The notes: generated from the letters alone by a model not told the origin. A DNA stretch of 64,000 nucleotides from Moritella sp. JT01 (GCF_001574435.1 NZ_LOCN01000007.1:287186-351185); one strand, 5' to 3'; numbered from the stretch's first letter, positions 16,670 through 26,943 are shown. A program made the numbers and translations.

Positions 16670-17088
16670 CTTAAATCGGATGCAGCTGGTTCTGGTAATA
16701 CCGGCTCTGAACTGTCCATATATGTTAAGTACTGTGACCAAAGTTCATGAGTGCGTTGTTGAGTAAGTTTAGTTCGACAGCTTAACGTCATCACTACGCG
16801 CATCGAACCATCTCTGAACATAGTAAATACCGAATCACACTGTGATTTACTGTACGACTGCCACGCCGATTGTGCGATACTGATCGACTCGACAACATTC
16901 GTGTCAGCGGTATATTGCGCAATACTTTTCTCGAGATATCGCTGCATTTCAGCTTCTGCTTTATCTAATTTTACTTTAGCGCAGTAATTAATTTCTAACA
17001 TATTAAACGCTTTATCGCAGTTCACTGACGTTGCCATCGTTGCAAAACTGCAGACACTTATCAATAAGAATGTAATTACCTTTACCAT
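16666..17088 (-). CDS. LprI-like (DUF1311) secreted protein
   Basis: This 140-residue protein has a signal peptide (MVKVITFLLISVCSFATMAT) and a DUF1311/LprI-like domain with conserved cysteines (VNCDKAFNMLEINYCAKVKL, then AQSAWQSYSKSQCD). LprI of Mycobacterium is a lysozyme inhibitor; many proteobacterial members are uncharacterised periplasmic proteins. The last codons overlap the 3' end of the convergent NDH-2-like gene. The start is ATG after CGAGGTTGG. Confidence 0.75.
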   Translation of the reverse strand: MVKVITFLLISVCSFATMATSVNCDKAFNMLEINYCAKVKLDKAEAEMQRYLEKSIAQYTADTNVVESISIAQSAWQSYSKSQCDSVFTMFRDGSMRVVMTLSCRTKLTQQRTHELWSQYLTYMDSSEPVLPEPAASDLS

Positions 17089-17214
17089 TATAAAACCAAC
17101 CTCGACGTAAATAGGCTGACAATATAACGGTATCTGAACATTAATCCAATTATTCTATTAACTGGTTTGATTAGTTTGGCGTTCTAGACTAAATGTTATT
17201 CATCAAAATGCTGA

Positions 17215-18405
17215 TTAACCGTTATCGGCAGGAATGCGAACCCAACCTTCCATTAAGATTCGAGCACTGCGGCTCATACTGGCTTTAGTTACGGTCCACT
17301 CACCATTAACTTCGGTTGCTTGTGCACCAACGCGTAATGTTCCCGATGGATGACCGAAATTCACCGAGTCACGCGTACCACCGCCCGCAACCAAATTAAC
17401 CAATGTCCCCGGAACAGCTGCAGCAGCACCAATTGCAACAGCCGCAGTCCCCATCATCGCGTGATGAAGTTTACCCATAGACAAGGCGCGCACCAATAGA
17501 TCAATATCACTCGCGACGACTTGCTTATTACTTGAAGACACATAATCGGCCGATTTAGCGACAAACGCGACCTTAGGTGTATGTTGACGTTGCGCTGCTT
17601 CTGCGATGTTTGATATCAATCCCATCTGCACAGCGCCATAAGCTCGGATCGTTTCAAACATAGTTAACGCTTCAGCATCGTTATTAATGGCATCTTGCAG
17701 TTCTGTGCCTGCGTAACCAACATCTTCGGCATTGATAAAGATGGTAGGAATTCCCGCATTAATCATTGTCGCTTTTAACTGTCCACCAGCCACAACAGAC
17801 TCGGGTACAATCAAATCATCAATCAGATTACCGGTAGGAAACATAGATCCTTCCCCATCGGCAGGATCCATAAATTCAACGGGTATTTCTGCCGCAGGAA
17901 AGGTAACACCATCAAGTTCAAAATCACCCGTTTCCTGCACTAGACCATTGCGAATAGGCACATAGGCGATAATCGTTTTAGCAATATTAGCCTGCCAAAT
18001 ACGCACTACCGCCACACCATTTTGTGGAATACGACTGGCATCAACCAAACCACAGTTAATCGCAAAAGAGCCGACTGCAGCGGATAGATTTCCACAGTTA
18101 CCACTCCAATCCACAAACGGTTTATCAATCGATACCTGCCCAAACAGGTAATCAACATCGTGATCGGCTTTATCGGTTGCAGACACGATCACGGTCTTAC
18201 TGGTACTCGACGTTGCTCCGCCCATACCATCTGTTTGTTTACCGTAGGGATCGGGACTACCAATCACCCGCAGCAACAACGCATCACGCGCAGCCCCGGG
18301 TATTTGCGCCGCGTCAGGCAAATCGAGGAGGTTAAAGAATACCCCTTTACTGGTGCCGCCGCGCATATAAGTAGCGGGGATCCTAAGCTGTGGTAAATAT
18401 CCCAT
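17215..18405 (-). CDS. prpF: 2-methylaconitate cis-trans isomerase
   Basis: This 396-residue PrpF protein begins MGYLPQLRIPATYMRGGTSK, the family hallmark. It contains GGATSSTSKTVIV, WSGNCGNLSAAVG (catalytic Cys region) and FGHPSGTLRVGA near the C-terminus. It isomerises the 2-methylaconitate made by AcnD so that the methylcitrate cycle can proceed. It is the last gene of the operon, 21 bp after acnD when ATG 18405 is used. An ATG at 18420 adds five residues and cannot be excluded. Confidence 0.93.
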   Translation of the reverse strand: MGYLPQLRIPATYMRGGTSKGVFFNLLDLPDAAQIPGAARDALLLRVIGSPDPYGKQTDGMGGATSSTSKTVIVSATDKADHDVDYLFGQVSIDKPFVDWSGNCGNLSAAVGSFAINCGLVDASRIPQNGVAVVRIWQANIAKTIIAYVPIRNGLVQETGDFELDGVTFPAAEIPVEFMDPADGEGSMFPTGNLIDDLIVPESVVAGGQLKATMINAGIPTIFINAEDVGYAGTELQDAINNDAEALTMFETIRAYGAVQMGLISNIAEAAQRQHTPKVAFVAKSADYVSSSNKQVVASDIDLLVRALSMGKLHHAMMGTAAVAIGAAAAVPGTLVNLVAGGGTRDSVNFGHPSGTLRVGAQATEVNGEWTVTKASMSRSARILMEGWVRIPADNG

Positions 18406-18426
18406 GTTATTTTTCACCATAGATAA

Positions 18427-21030
18427 CTAGGCCTCACTCGATTCAAGAAAATCCTGTGCAAAACGCTGCAATACACCACCAGCCGCATAGATAGACACTT
18501 CTTCCGCGGTATCTAAACGACAAGTCACGGGTACTTCTATTCTTTCACCATTTTTACGGGTAATGATTAGCGTTAGGGCAGATCCTGGTGTAGGTTCACC
18601 GATAACATCAAAGGTTTCACTGCCATCAATAGCATATGTTTTACGGTTTTCACCGGTTTTAAACTCCAGCGGCAACACGCCCATACCAACAAGATTAGTA
18701 CGGTGAATACGTTCAAAACCTTCTGCAACAATCGCTTCTACACCCGCTAAACGAACGCCTTTCGCCGCCCAATCGCGTGAAGAACCTTGGCCATAATCGG
18801 CACCTGCGACAATAATAAGTGGTTGCTTACGATCCATGTAGGTTTCAATCGCTTCCCACATGCGCATTACGTTCCCTTCTGGCTCAACACGCGCTAATGA
18901 TCCCTGCTTAACTTGGCCGTTTTCTAACACCATTTCATTATTTAGTTTCGGGTTAGCAAAGGTCGCACGTTGTGCAGTTAAGTGATCACCACGATGGGTA
19001 GCATATGAGTTAAAGTCAACTTCCGGTAAACCCATCTTATCTAAATAGGCACCTGCCGCACTATCAAGCATGATGGCGTTAGAAGGTGATAAATGATCAG
19101 TCGTGATATTGTCACCCAATACCGCTAGAGGACGCATGCCTTTAAGGCTACGCTCACCTGCTAAAGCACCTTCCCAATAAGGCGGTCGGCGAATGTAGGT
19201 ACTCATTTCACGCCAGTCATACAGCGGATCAATTTTCTCACCGTACTCAACACTACACTCGATATCCTTGCTAAACATCGGGTTGTAAACTTGACGAAAT
19301 TGTTCTGGTTTCACACTTGCCTTAAGTACTGCATCAATCTCTTCATCGCTCGGCCAAATGTCTTTTAGTGTGATTGCATTACCGGCTTTATCTAAACCAA
19401 GTGTGTCACGTTCTATATCAAAACGGATAGTACCTGCAATCGCATACGCAACCACTAACGGTGGCGAGGCAATAAAGGCTTCATTGGCGTGTGGATGAAT
19501 ACGACCATCAAAGTTACGGTTACCTGATAACACGGCAGTCGCATACAAGTCGCGATCTAAAATCTCTTGCTGAATCACAGGATCAAGCGCCCCACTCATA
19601 CCATTACAAGATGTACAGGCAAATGCCACAATACCAAAACCAAGTTGCTCTAACTCAGGTAATAAATCGGCTTCTTGTAGATAGAGTTTCACTGCTTTTG
19701 AACCCGGCGCTAATGAGGTTTTAACCCAAGGTTTACGGGTTAATCCAAGCTTATTGGCGTTACGAGCAATCAAACCTGCGGCAATCATATTGCGCGGATT
19801 ACTGGTATTGGTACAACTGGTGATAGCAGCAATGATCACTGCACCGTCTGGCATTTTACCCGGTACATTTTCAACCTTGCCACTGATACCTCGTTTGGCT
19901 AGTTCAGAGGTAGGTACACGGTTATGTGGGTTTGATGGTCCGGCAATATTACGGCAAACAGTCGACAAATCGAATGTAAGTACACGTTCATATTCAACGT
20001 TTGCTAAGTCATCAGCCCATAGACCCGTTTCTTTGGCGTAGGTTTCCACCAGCTTAACTTGATCGTCTTCACGACCCGTTAATTTAAGGTAATCAATGGT
20101 CTGATCATCAATTGAGAACAATGCAGCGGTCGCACCATATTCAGGTGTCATATTCGAAATGGTGGCACGATCACCTAAGGTAAGATGCGCGACACCCACT
20201 CCATAAAATTCTAAATAACTGGATACGACTTTCTGTGCGCGTAAAAATTCAGTCAGCGCAAGTACCGTATCTGTCGCTGTGATGCCCGCGGGTGGCTTAC
20301 CCGTTAATTCAACACCAATGATCTCTGGTAGACGCATGTATGACGCACGGCCTAACATCACGCTTTCAGCTTCTAGCCCGCCCACACCAATTGCTATCAC
20401 ACCCAAGGCATCAACCATCGGCGTATGACTGTCTGTACCCACTAAGGTATCAGGAAACGCCACACCATGAAGGGATTGGATCACCGGAGACATACGTTCC
20501 AAGTTAATTTGATGCAAGATACCGTTACCTGGCGGGATCACATCGATATTCTTAAAGGCTGTTTTCGTCCAGTTAATAAAGTGGAAACGGTCATCGTTAC
20601 GACGGTCTTCAATCGCACGGTTTTTTTCAAATGCATCAGGGTCAAAACCTGCATGTTCAACAGCCAATGAATGGTCAACAATCAGTTGAGTTGGTACTAC
20701 AGGGTTAACCTTGGATGGATCGCCGCCTTTCGCCGCGATCGCATCACGTAAACCCGCTAAATCAACTAATGCAGTTTGTCCTAAAATATCATGACAAACA
20801 ACACGCGCAGGAAACCAAGGAAAATCAAGGTCGCGTTTACGTTCAATTAACTGCTTTAACGAATCTTCTAATATTGCGGGGTCACAGCGACGCACTAAGT
20901 TTTCTGCAAATACGCGTGAAGTATACGGCAAAGTGGCATACGCACCGGGTTGGATTGAATCAACTGCAGAACGGGTATCAAAATAATCGAGCTCACTGCC
21001 CGGTAACGGTTTACGATAGTTAATGTTCAT
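18427..21030 (-). CDS. acnD: Fe/S-dependent 2-methylisocitrate dehydratase
   Basis: This 867-residue aconitase-family enzyme dehydrates 2-methylcitrate to 2-methylaconitate in propionate catabolism. The 4Fe-4S cysteines appear in AAITSCTNTSNPRN and AFACTSCNGMSGALD. The substrate loops include GTDSHTPMVDALGVIAIGVG, and the swivel domain carries ADYGQGSSRDWAAKG. Its length and the pairing with prpF identify it as AcnD rather than the housekeeping AcnA. It sits between prpC and prpF on the same strand. Confidence 0.95.
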   Translation of the reverse strand: MNINYRKPLPGSELDYFDTRSAVDSIQPGAYATLPYTSRVFAENLVRRCDPAILEDSLKQLIERKRDLDFPWFPARVVCHDILGQTALVDLAGLRDAIAAKGGDPSKVNPVVPTQLIVDHSLAVEHAGFDPDAFEKNRAIEDRRNDDRFHFINWTKTAFKNIDVIPPGNGILHQINLERMSPVIQSLHGVAFPDTLVGTDSHTPMVDALGVIAIGVGGLEAESVMLGRASYMRLPEIIGVELTGKPPAGITATDTVLALTEFLRAQKVVSSYLEFYGVGVAHLTLGDRATISNMTPEYGATAALFSIDDQTIDYLKLTGREDDQVKLVETYAKETGLWADDLANVEYERVLTFDLSTVCRNIAGPSNPHNRVPTSELAKRGISGKVENVPGKMPDGAVIIAAITSCTNTSNPRNMIAAGLIARNANKLGLTRKPWVKTSLAPGSKAVKLYLQEADLLPELEQLGFGIVAFACTSCNGMSGALDPVIQQEILDRDLYATAVLSGNRNFDGRIHPHANEAFIASPPLVVAYAIAGTIRFDIERDTLGLDKAGNAITLKDIWPSDEEIDAVLKASVKPEQFRQVYNPMFSKDIECSVEYGEKIDPLYDWREMSTYIRRPPYWEGALAGERSLKGMRPLAVLGDNITTDHLSPSNAIMLDSAAGAYLDKMGLPEVDFNSYATHRGDHLTAQRATFANPKLNNEMVLENGQVKQGSLARVEPEGNVMRMWEAIETYMDRKQPLIIVAGADYGQGSSRDWAAKGVRLAGVEAIVAEGFERIHRTNLVGMGVLPLEFKTGENRKTYAIDGSETFDVIGEPTPGSALTLIITRKNGERIEVPVTCRLDTAEEVSIYAAGGVLQRFAQDFLESSEA

Positions 21031-21209
21031 AACTTAATCCATTAAATAAATGGGGCTTGAGATAAAGCACAAATAATAGGCTTTACTCCACCCTCTTTTA
21101 ATCAAAACTAACATTGTGATCTGCTCCTATTCATCAATAATGAAAACAAGTAGATCATTCAATACAGTATTATTTACTCATTCTTTATGAATACTTTAAT
21201 AACGGTAAT

Positions 21210-22334
21210 TTATCTGTCTGCGATTGGTGTTACGACTCTTGGCTCTGCACCAATATAATCTGCACTTGGACGAATAATACGGTTATTACTACGCTGTTCC
21301 ATCACGTGTGCAGCCCAACCCGTTAAACGCGAACAGACAAAGATTGGGGTAAATAATTTAGTCGGGATGCCCATGAAATGATAAGCAGAGGCATGAAAGA
21401 AATCGGCATTACAGAACAGTTTTTTGCTATCCCACATAAACTCTTCACATGCCACCGAAATATCGTATAACGAAGTATCACCGTGTTCGTGAGCCAATTT
21501 TTCTGACCATTTTTTAATGATCACATTACGCGGATCGGAAGTGCGGTAAATCGCATGACCAAAGCCCATAATTTTTTCTTTACGTGCAAGCATGCCTGCC
21601 ATCTGAATTTTAGCGTCTGCAGGTGAAGTAAACGTCTGGATCATGTCCATTGCCGCTTCATTTGCACCACCATGTAATGGCCCGCGTAATGTACCAATCG
21701 CACCCGTTACACACGAGAACATATCCGATAATGTTGATGCACACACACGCGCAGTAAAGGTTGATGCATTAAATTCATGCTCGGAATAAAGGATCAGCGA
21801 TACATCCATCACTCGACGATGCTGTTCTGACGGTGTTTCACCACGCAATAATTTAAGGAAGTGACCAGCCAACGATGCTTCATCAGTAGTACAGTCAATT
21901 TCCACACCATCATGAGAATAACGATACCAGTAACACATGATTGCTGGGAATGCAGCCAGTAGACGATTTGCCGCTTTGTTTTGTACGGAAAAGTCTGTCT
22001 CAGGTTCGATGTTACCTAAGAATGAACAACCCGTTCGCATGACGTCCATTGGATGCGCGTCTGCAGGAATGTGCTGTAATACTTCTTTAAGCGACTGGGG
22101 TAAATCACGTAGGGTATTCAATTCAGCTTTGTATGTATCCAACTGATCAAGTGTCGGTAATTCACCGTTAAAGAGTAAGTAAGCAACCTCTTCAAATGTA
22201 GCGTGCTCGGCTAGATCTGCTATGTCATAGCCGCAATACGTTAAGCCACTACCTGATTTACCAACCGTACATAATTTTGTTTCACCTGCACTTTGACCAC
22301 GTAAGCCAGCGCCTGATAATTTTTTATCTGTCAT
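21210..22334 (-). CDS. prpC: 2-methylcitrate synthase
   Basis: This 374-residue type I citrate-synthase-fold enzyme condenses propionyl-CoA with oxaloacetate. Catalytic blocks seen are LILYSEHEFNASTFTARV, GPLHGGANEAAMDMI and GFGHAIYRTSDPRNVII (His and substrate contacts), with an arginine-containing end region EQRSNNRIIRPSADYIG. The N-terminus MTDKKLSGAGLRGQSAGETK is typical of PrpC. The start is ATG at 22332-22334 after AAAGGAATAATT. It lies between prpB and acnD, with about 180-265 bp gaps that could hold secondary promoters. Confidence 0.95.
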   Translation of the reverse strand: MTDKKLSGAGLRGQSAGETKLCTVGKSGSGLTYCGYDIADLAEHATFEEVAYLLFNGELPTLDQLDTYKAELNTLRDLPQSLKEVLQHIPADAHPMDVMRTGCSFLGNIEPETDFSVQNKAANRLLAAFPAIMCYWYRYSHDGVEIDCTTDEASLAGHFLKLLRGETPSEQHRRVMDVSLILYSEHEFNASTFTARVCASTLSDMFSCVTGAIGTLRGPLHGGANEAAMDMIQTFTSPADAKIQMAGMLARKEKIMGFGHAIYRTSDPRNVIIKKWSEKLAHEHGDTSLYDISVACEEFMWDSKKLFCNADFFHASAYHFMGIPTKLFTPIFVCSRLTGWAAHVMEQRSNNRIIRPSADYIGAEPRVVTPIADR

Positions 22335-22600
22335 AATTATTCCTTTAATTATTATTTTAATTAATTTCAAACAGTTAATTTCAAACGGTTAATAGCAACT
22401 CTACATACTCAACTGTCCTTGATTACAGTTGGCTCACATTGCAACATCCTGTTTACTACTATTCGCTTGATGATTTAATTTCTATATCTGTAATGTCTAT
22501 ATTTATGTATATCGTTTTATCTCTAATGTAAGTAATTTTAGTCGATTATCACGTGGACTATTTATTCCTTCGATTTTTATTTATTCTTTCCTTCGGCTCT

Positions 22601-23509
22601 TTATTTATTCTTACCTTCAGAGAACAGATTATCTAGCTTTTGTTCATAATCGTGATAACCGAGATAATCATATAAATCCATACGCGTTTGCATATTATCA
22701 ACGACGGCTTTTTGGTCACCGTCAGCCAGCAAGGTTTTATAAACCTGTTCCGCCGCTTTATTCATCGCGCGGAATGCGGATAATGGATACAGCACCATGG
22801 CGCAGCCCCACTCTCCTAGTTGCTCTTTATTCCATAATTCGGTTTGCCCAAACTCAGTGATATTAGCCAAAATAGGCACATCTAACGCTTCCGAGAATGC
22901 GCGGTAATGTGCTTCAGTTTTCACTGCTTCAGCAAAAATACCATCAGCACCCGCTTCAACATATGCTTGCGCTCTGGCAATCGCGGCTTCCAAACCTTCT
23001 TGTGCGAATGAATCGGTACGCGCCATAATGAAAAAATCAGCATCAGTACGCGCATCAACCGCCGCTTTAATACGGTCAACCATCTCTTCTGTCGACACAA
23101 TTTCTTTATTGGGACGATGACCACAACGTTTTTGTGCTACTTGATCTTCAATATGAACAGCTGCCGCGCCAGCTTTTTCCATATCGCGAATAGTTTTAGC
23201 AATGTTAAATGCACCGCCCCAGCCCGTATCAATATCGACCAACAAAGGTAAACTCGATGCGGCAGTAATGCGCTGTACATCGGCTATCACATCATTTAAT
23301 GAGGTCATGCCTAAATCAGGTAAGCCGTAAGACGCATTCGCCACACCACCACCAGACAGATAAATGGCCTGATGACCCAGTTGCTCAGCCATCATCGCGC
23401 AATAAGCATTAATGGTGCCAACAACTTGCAATGGTTTATTATTGGTCAGTGCTAAACGGAATTTAGCGCCAGGGGATAAACGTTGAGACGAGGATGGTTC
23501 TGTAGACAT
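22601..23509 (-). CDS. prpB: 2-methylisocitrate lyase
   Basis: This 302-residue isocitrate-lyase/PEP-mutase superfamily enzyme cleaves 2-methylisocitrate to pyruvate and succinate. Visible are the Mg-binding [12 protein letters not shown], the active-site [28 protein letters not shown] and [11 protein letters not shown]. The start is ATG at 23507-23509 after AAGGAGAGAAAT. It follows the GntR regulator gene with a 37-bp gap and is the first catabolic gene of the operon. Confidence 0.95.
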   Translation of the reverse strand: MSTEPSSSQRLSPGAKFRLALTNNKPLQVVGTINAYCAMMAEQLGHQAIYLSGGGVANASYGLPDLGMTSLNDVIADVQRITAASSLPLLVDIDTGWGGAFNIAKTIRDMEKAGAAAVHIEDQVAQKRCGHRPNKEIVSTEEMVDRIKAAVDARTDADFFIMARTDSFAQEGLEAAIARAQAYVEAGADGIFAEAVKTEAHYRAFSEALDVPILANITEFGQTELWNKEQLGEWGCAMVLYPLSAFRAMNKAAEQVYKTLLADGDQKAVVDNMQTRMDLYDYLGYHDYEQKLDNLFSEGKNK

Positions 23510-23546
23510 ATTATTTCTCTCCTTGAACGGGTACGGTTTATTGTTC

Positions 23547-24227
23547 TTACAGTTGCAGTGCAATTTTACTTTCAATGTTTTTACGTGAAGCTGCGATATG
23601 ACGGCGCATTAACATTTCAGCTAATTCACCATCTCTATCGCTAATCGCTTCAATAATTTGGGCGTGTTCTGAAAAAGCGCGGCTGGCTCTGGGACTGTGC
23701 ATACCAAACTGGCAGCGGTACATGCGAACTAAATGATAGAGCTGACCACATATCAAATGAATGAGTTGAGCATTATGACTGCCCAAAATGACTTTATAAT
23801 GAAAGTCTAAATCACCTTCTTCTTGATAATAAGCGACACCATCTTTCAACGCTTGTACCGAAGCATGTTGATTAAGCATGGCTTTCATGTCGACAATTTC
23901 ATCATCAGTCATGTTTTCTGCCGCTTGTCTGCATGCCATGCCTTCTAACGCTTCACGTACAAAGTAAAGATCGAGTAGGCCTTGAGTTGTGCACTGCACT
24001 ACACGTGAACCGACATTCGCTTTACGCTCAATTAAATGGCATTTTTCTAATCGGTTTAATGCTTCACGAAGGGTAGAGCGACTAACTTGATAGCGCTTTG
24101 CGAGCTCGGGTTCACTGATCTTACTACCTGCAAGTATTTCACCATCTACAATGGCACGCTGCATTAGCTCAAAAACTTTATCGGCTGTGGTCACAGCGAC
24201 TATTTTTGTTGGATCGTCTAAAGGCAT
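23547..24227 (-). CDS. GntR family (FCD) regulator of the prp operon
   Basis: This 226-residue FadR-type regulator has an N-terminal winged helix-turn-helix ([19 protein letters not shown], residues about 45-63). A helical FCD ligand domain follows, with the metal-binding pattern [11 protein letters not shown] ... DLDFHYKVI ... [11 protein letters not shown]. It is the first gene of the prp cluster and probably senses a methylcitrate-cycle intermediate. The palindrome ATTGTCGACAAT sits just upstream of its start, which suggests autoregulation of the operon. It replaces the sigma-54-type PrpR of enterobacteria. Confidence 0.88.
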   Translation of the reverse strand: MPLDDPTKIVAVTTADKVFELMQRAIVDGEILAGSKISEPELAKRYQVSRSTLREALNRLEKCHLIERKANVGSRVVQCTTQGLLDLYFVREALEGMACRQAAENMTDDEIVDMKAMLNQHASVQALKDGVAYYQEEGDLDFHYKVILGSHNAQLIHLICGQLYHLVRMYRCQFGMHSPRASRAFSEHAQIIEAISDRDGELAEMLMRRHIAASRKNIESKIALQL

Positions 24228-24230
24228 AAG

Positions 24231-24290
24231 ATTGTCGACAATGTTTGAATTTAATTCAATACTATTGATTTTTTACATATTGTCAACATA
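24231..24290. promoter_or_regulatory. Two GntR-type operator-like sites upstream of the prp operon
   Basis: A perfect 12-bp palindrome ATTGTCGACAAT (24231-24242) touches the 5' edge of the gntR gene. A second related site, TATTGTCAACATA (24278-24290), lies about 35 bp further upstream. FadR-type regulators bind TTGT-N2-ACAA-like dyads, so both are candidates for autoregulatory binding flanking the operon promoter. Confidence 0.65.
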
Positions 24291-24318
24291 CCAGCAACAA
24301 AGAGGTCGATTTATAAGT

Positions 24319-24780
24319 TTATAACCAACGGCGAACCTGTGATAGGTACAACGTAAATTCAGCGCCAAATATTGTGGTTAGCGCTCTCTCCTCTGGAATA
24401 ATTTGGTACTTATTCATATAAAAAACAAAGCCCACTATGCCTAAAACAGTCCAAGGTGAGGATAAGTAAACGCCCCAGGAAAGCAAAAATAAAGCAAAAC
24501 CAACATACATAGGATTTCTAGATATTCTGTAAATTCCAGAACTCACTAATGATGATGCAGTTTCTGGCTTTAATGGATTAACTGTCGTAGCCGCCTTTTT
24601 AAAAGACACCACACCTGCGACACAAAAGAAACTACCCAATGCAACGATTAGCAAGGATAAGGGTAACCGCAGTGTTAAACTAAATGTCAGACTTGGAACA
24701 ATAAGTGATACTCCCCACATAAGTACGGCAAATGATAAAGTAATAACAGGTGGTGGAATCTTGTTTTCAAGTATCGACAT
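24319..24780 (-). CDS. Isoprenylcysteine carboxyl methyltransferase (ICMT/PEMT)-like membrane protein
   Basis: This 153-residue protein has four hydrophobic helices. The C-terminal signature is SSGIYRISRNPMYVGFALFL, with the RNPMY motif of the PEMT/ICMT superfamily, followed by IPEERALTTIFGAEF, whose EE-R element binds SAM. It probably methylates a lipid or a small hydrophobic substrate at the membrane. The start is ATG after GGAGTTATACG. It is divergent from the BCCT transporter gene. Confidence 0.85.
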   Translation of the reverse strand: MSILENKIPPPVITLSFAVLMWGVSLIVPSLTFSLTLRLPLSLLIVALGSFFCVAGVVSFKKAATTVNPLKPETASSLVSSGIYRISRNPMYVGFALFLLSWGVYLSSPWTVLGIVGFVFYMNKYQIIPEERALTTIFGAEFTLYLSQVRRWL

Positions 24781-24879
24781 CGTATAACTCCAAATAACTT
24801 AAATGATTGTTATAGAATACGTTATTTTGTCTTCTTGAAAATAACTCAATATCATAATTTTGTGAACTGGACAGTTATT

Positions 24880-25082
24880 CAACCTGATCTATACTAGACA
24901 ATGAAGAGCGTTTTTTTCTACCAATAGACCTTAGAGGTGAGGTAGAGACAGCAGCCATGTCAGTTTCTGGGCTTAAAACGTGGTCAACGAGAAATAAGCA
25001 GAACCCTGTAATAGCTAACTCTCGACGCGCTTTTCACACTTTTTTCATCACAGATAAAACCGCTTATTGGGCGGTTTTATAC
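24880..25082 (+). ncRNA. Candidate small RNA ending in a Rho-independent terminator
   Basis: A strong plus-strand terminator (ATAAAACCGC / GCGGTTTTAT, a perfect 10-bp stem with a 7-nt loop, 25054-25080) lies about 105 bp upstream of the BCCT gene. The gene upstream of it points the other way. A transcript on the plus strand ending here therefore has no protein-coding source. I infer a small RNA or a leader RNA of about 100-200 nt. Its 5' end and identity are not determined; no known Rfam family was recognised. Confidence 0.3.
25054..25082 (+). terminator. Rho-independent terminator upstream of the BCCT gene
   Basis: A 10-bp perfect G+C-core stem at 25054-25063 and 25071-25080, with T-rich DNA after it. 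It is either the end of an unannotated small RNA or an attenuator in the transporter leader. Confidence 0.65.
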
Positions 25083-25186
25083 TTTATAACTTTTTATTTT
25101 TCTGATATTTAACGCTAAATTTGCTAAACTAACCCATAACAAATAAATACACCAATATAGAACAGGACTGTTCTAACTGAGGACTA

Positions 25187-26764
25187 ATGAGTATTAATAG
25201 GGATAAATACAGTATTGATAATACTGATTATACTGTTGGACAAGATAACGTCCAAAAATGGGGGTTTGACGTACATAACCCTGTCTTTGGTATTAGTGCA
25301 TCGTTAATTGGCCTATTCTTGGTCGCTATCTTATTAGTAGAACCTGAAACATCGAAATCATTCCTAGATGGTATTAAATGGCAAATAATCGCCACTTTTG
25401 ATAGCTTATTCATGTGGTCAGCAAATATTTTCGTCATTTTTTGCCTCGCATTAATTGTCTCGCCATACGGTAAAATCCGTTTAGGTGGCGATGATGCCAA
25501 ACCTGATTATACCCGGATGTCATGGTTAGCTATGTTATTTGCTGCCGGTATGGGTATCGGTCTTATGTTTTGGGGGGTTGCAGAGCCCGTTTCTTATTAT
25601 ACAGGCTCGTATCACACGCCTCTCAATGTGACAGCTTACACACCTGAAGCAGCTCAGCTTGCATTAGGCGCAACGATGTTCCACTGGGGCTTGCACCCAT
25701 GGGCAATCTACGGTGTCGTCGCATTAGCACTGGCTTTCTTTGCTTACAATAAAGGCCTGCCACTTTCAATGCGCTCTGTGTTTTACCCAATACTAGGGGA
25801 TCGAACTTGGGGCTGGGCTGGTCACATTGTCGATATTCTTGCGGTAATAGCGACCTTGTTTGGTCTTGCTACATCACTTGGTTTAGGTGCACAACAAGCC
25901 GCGAGTGGTTTCCATCACGTGTTCGGTATTGCTGATAGCCTGGGTTTACAGATCACCATTATCATTGTTGTCACACTGATTGCGGTTGGTTCTGTGGTAC
26001 GTGGTATTGATGGCGGCGTAAAAGTAATTAGTAATATCAATATGCTACTTGCCATTGTGCTACTTGTTTTTGTTGCTTTAGTTACTCTGGCTGTTTCTAT
26101 GGGCACCATCCCAATGACAATCATGGGTTATGTTGAGAATATCATTCCACTAAGCAACCCTATGGGCCGAGCTGATGAGGCATGGATGCACGGCTGGACA
26201 GTATTCTATTGGGCATGGTGGATTTCATGGTCACCATTCGTTGGTATGTTCATTGCGCGTATTTCACGTGGCCGTACTATTCGTGAATTCCTTATTGCGG
26301 TATTACTTGTTCCAACCACTGTGACTATCTTATGGATGTCTGTATTTGGTGGTGTAGCCATTGATCAAATCGTGAATAATATTGGTACTTTAGGCAGTGA
26401 AGGGTTAACAGAAGTACCTTTAGCTATGTTCCAAATGTTTGATGCTTTACCTTTGGGTAATTTTTTATCAATACTTGCGATCATACTGGTATTAGTTTTC
26501 TTTATTACTTCTTCTGATTCAGGCTCTTTGGTTATCGACAGCATTACTGCGGGCGGTAAAGTTGATGCACCGATTCCACAGCGTGTGTTCTGGGCATTAA
26601 TTGAAGGTGCAATTGCTGCAGCTCTCCTTTGGGTTGGTGGTACACAAGCAATTGAAGCGCTACAAGCTGGTGCGATTTCAACAGCCCTCCCCTTCACTAT
26701 TATCTTATTAGTGATGTGTGTGAGCTTAATTATGGGTTTGAGAACAGAGCAACGTAAGCGCTAA
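25187..26764 (+). CDS. BCCT family betaine/choline/carnitine transporter
   Basis: This 525-residue transporter has about twelve transmembrane helices. It contains the glycine-rich substrate/sodium motif AAGMGIGLMFWGVAEP (residues about 117-132) and the tryptophan-rich signature YWAWWISWSPFVGMFIARIS around 345-365, both diagnostic of BCCT. It probably imports a quaternary ammonium osmolyte with sodium. Marine bacteria use such carriers for osmotic adaptation. It lacks the long regulatory C-terminal tail of some BetP homologues. The start is ATG after TGAGGACTA, and a terminator follows it. Confidence 0.93.
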   Translation: MSINRDKYSIDNTDYTVGQDNVQKWGFDVHNPVFGISASLIGLFLVAILLVEPETSKSFLDGIKWQIIATFDSLFMWSANIFVIFCLALIVSPYGKIRLGGDDAKPDYTRMSWLAMLFAAGMGIGLMFWGVAEPVSYYTGSYHTPLNVTAYTPEAAQLALGATMFHWGLHPWAIYGVVALALAFFAYNKGLPLSMRSVFYPILGDRTWGWAGHIVDILAVIATLFGLATSLGLGAQQAASGFHHVFGIADSLGLQITIIIVVTLIAVGSVVRGIDGGVKVISNINMLLAIVLLVFVALVTLAVSMGTIPMTIMGYVENIIPLSNPMGRADEAWMHGWTVFYWAWWISWSPFVGMFIARISRGRTIREFLIAVLLVPTTVTILWMSVFGGVAIDQIVNNIGTLGSEGLTEVPLAMFQMFDALPLGNFLSILAIILVLVFFITSSDSGSLVIDSITAGGKVDAPIPQRVFWALIEGAIAAALLWVGGTQAIEALQAGAISTALPFTIILLVMCVSLIMGLRTEQRKR

Positions 26765-26827
26765 GCTGACTTGACATAACAAACTGATGACATTGAACTT
26801 TTAGTTTACGACATTGCACTACAATAC

Positions 26828-26863
26828 AGGCCACTCGTTACATTGACGAGTGGCCTTTTCTTT
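26828..26863 (+). terminator. Rho-independent terminator after the BCCT gene
   Basis: An 11-bp perfect stem AGGCCACTCGT / ACGAGTGGCCT with a 7-nt loop, followed by TTTTCTTT. It separates the BCCT transcription unit from the THI-box leader. Confidence 0.9.
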
Positions 26864-26943
26864 ATCCGTGATAAATCAATTATATAATGTAAGTAACTGG
26901 CTATTGCGCTTTTAACAAAACTTGTTACTATTGCCACACATAT

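Noticed and set aside
24957-25112. 51-codon plus-strand frame upstream of the BCCT gene
   Set aside because: It reads through the terminator hairpin, has no ribosome site and its product shows no familiar features.
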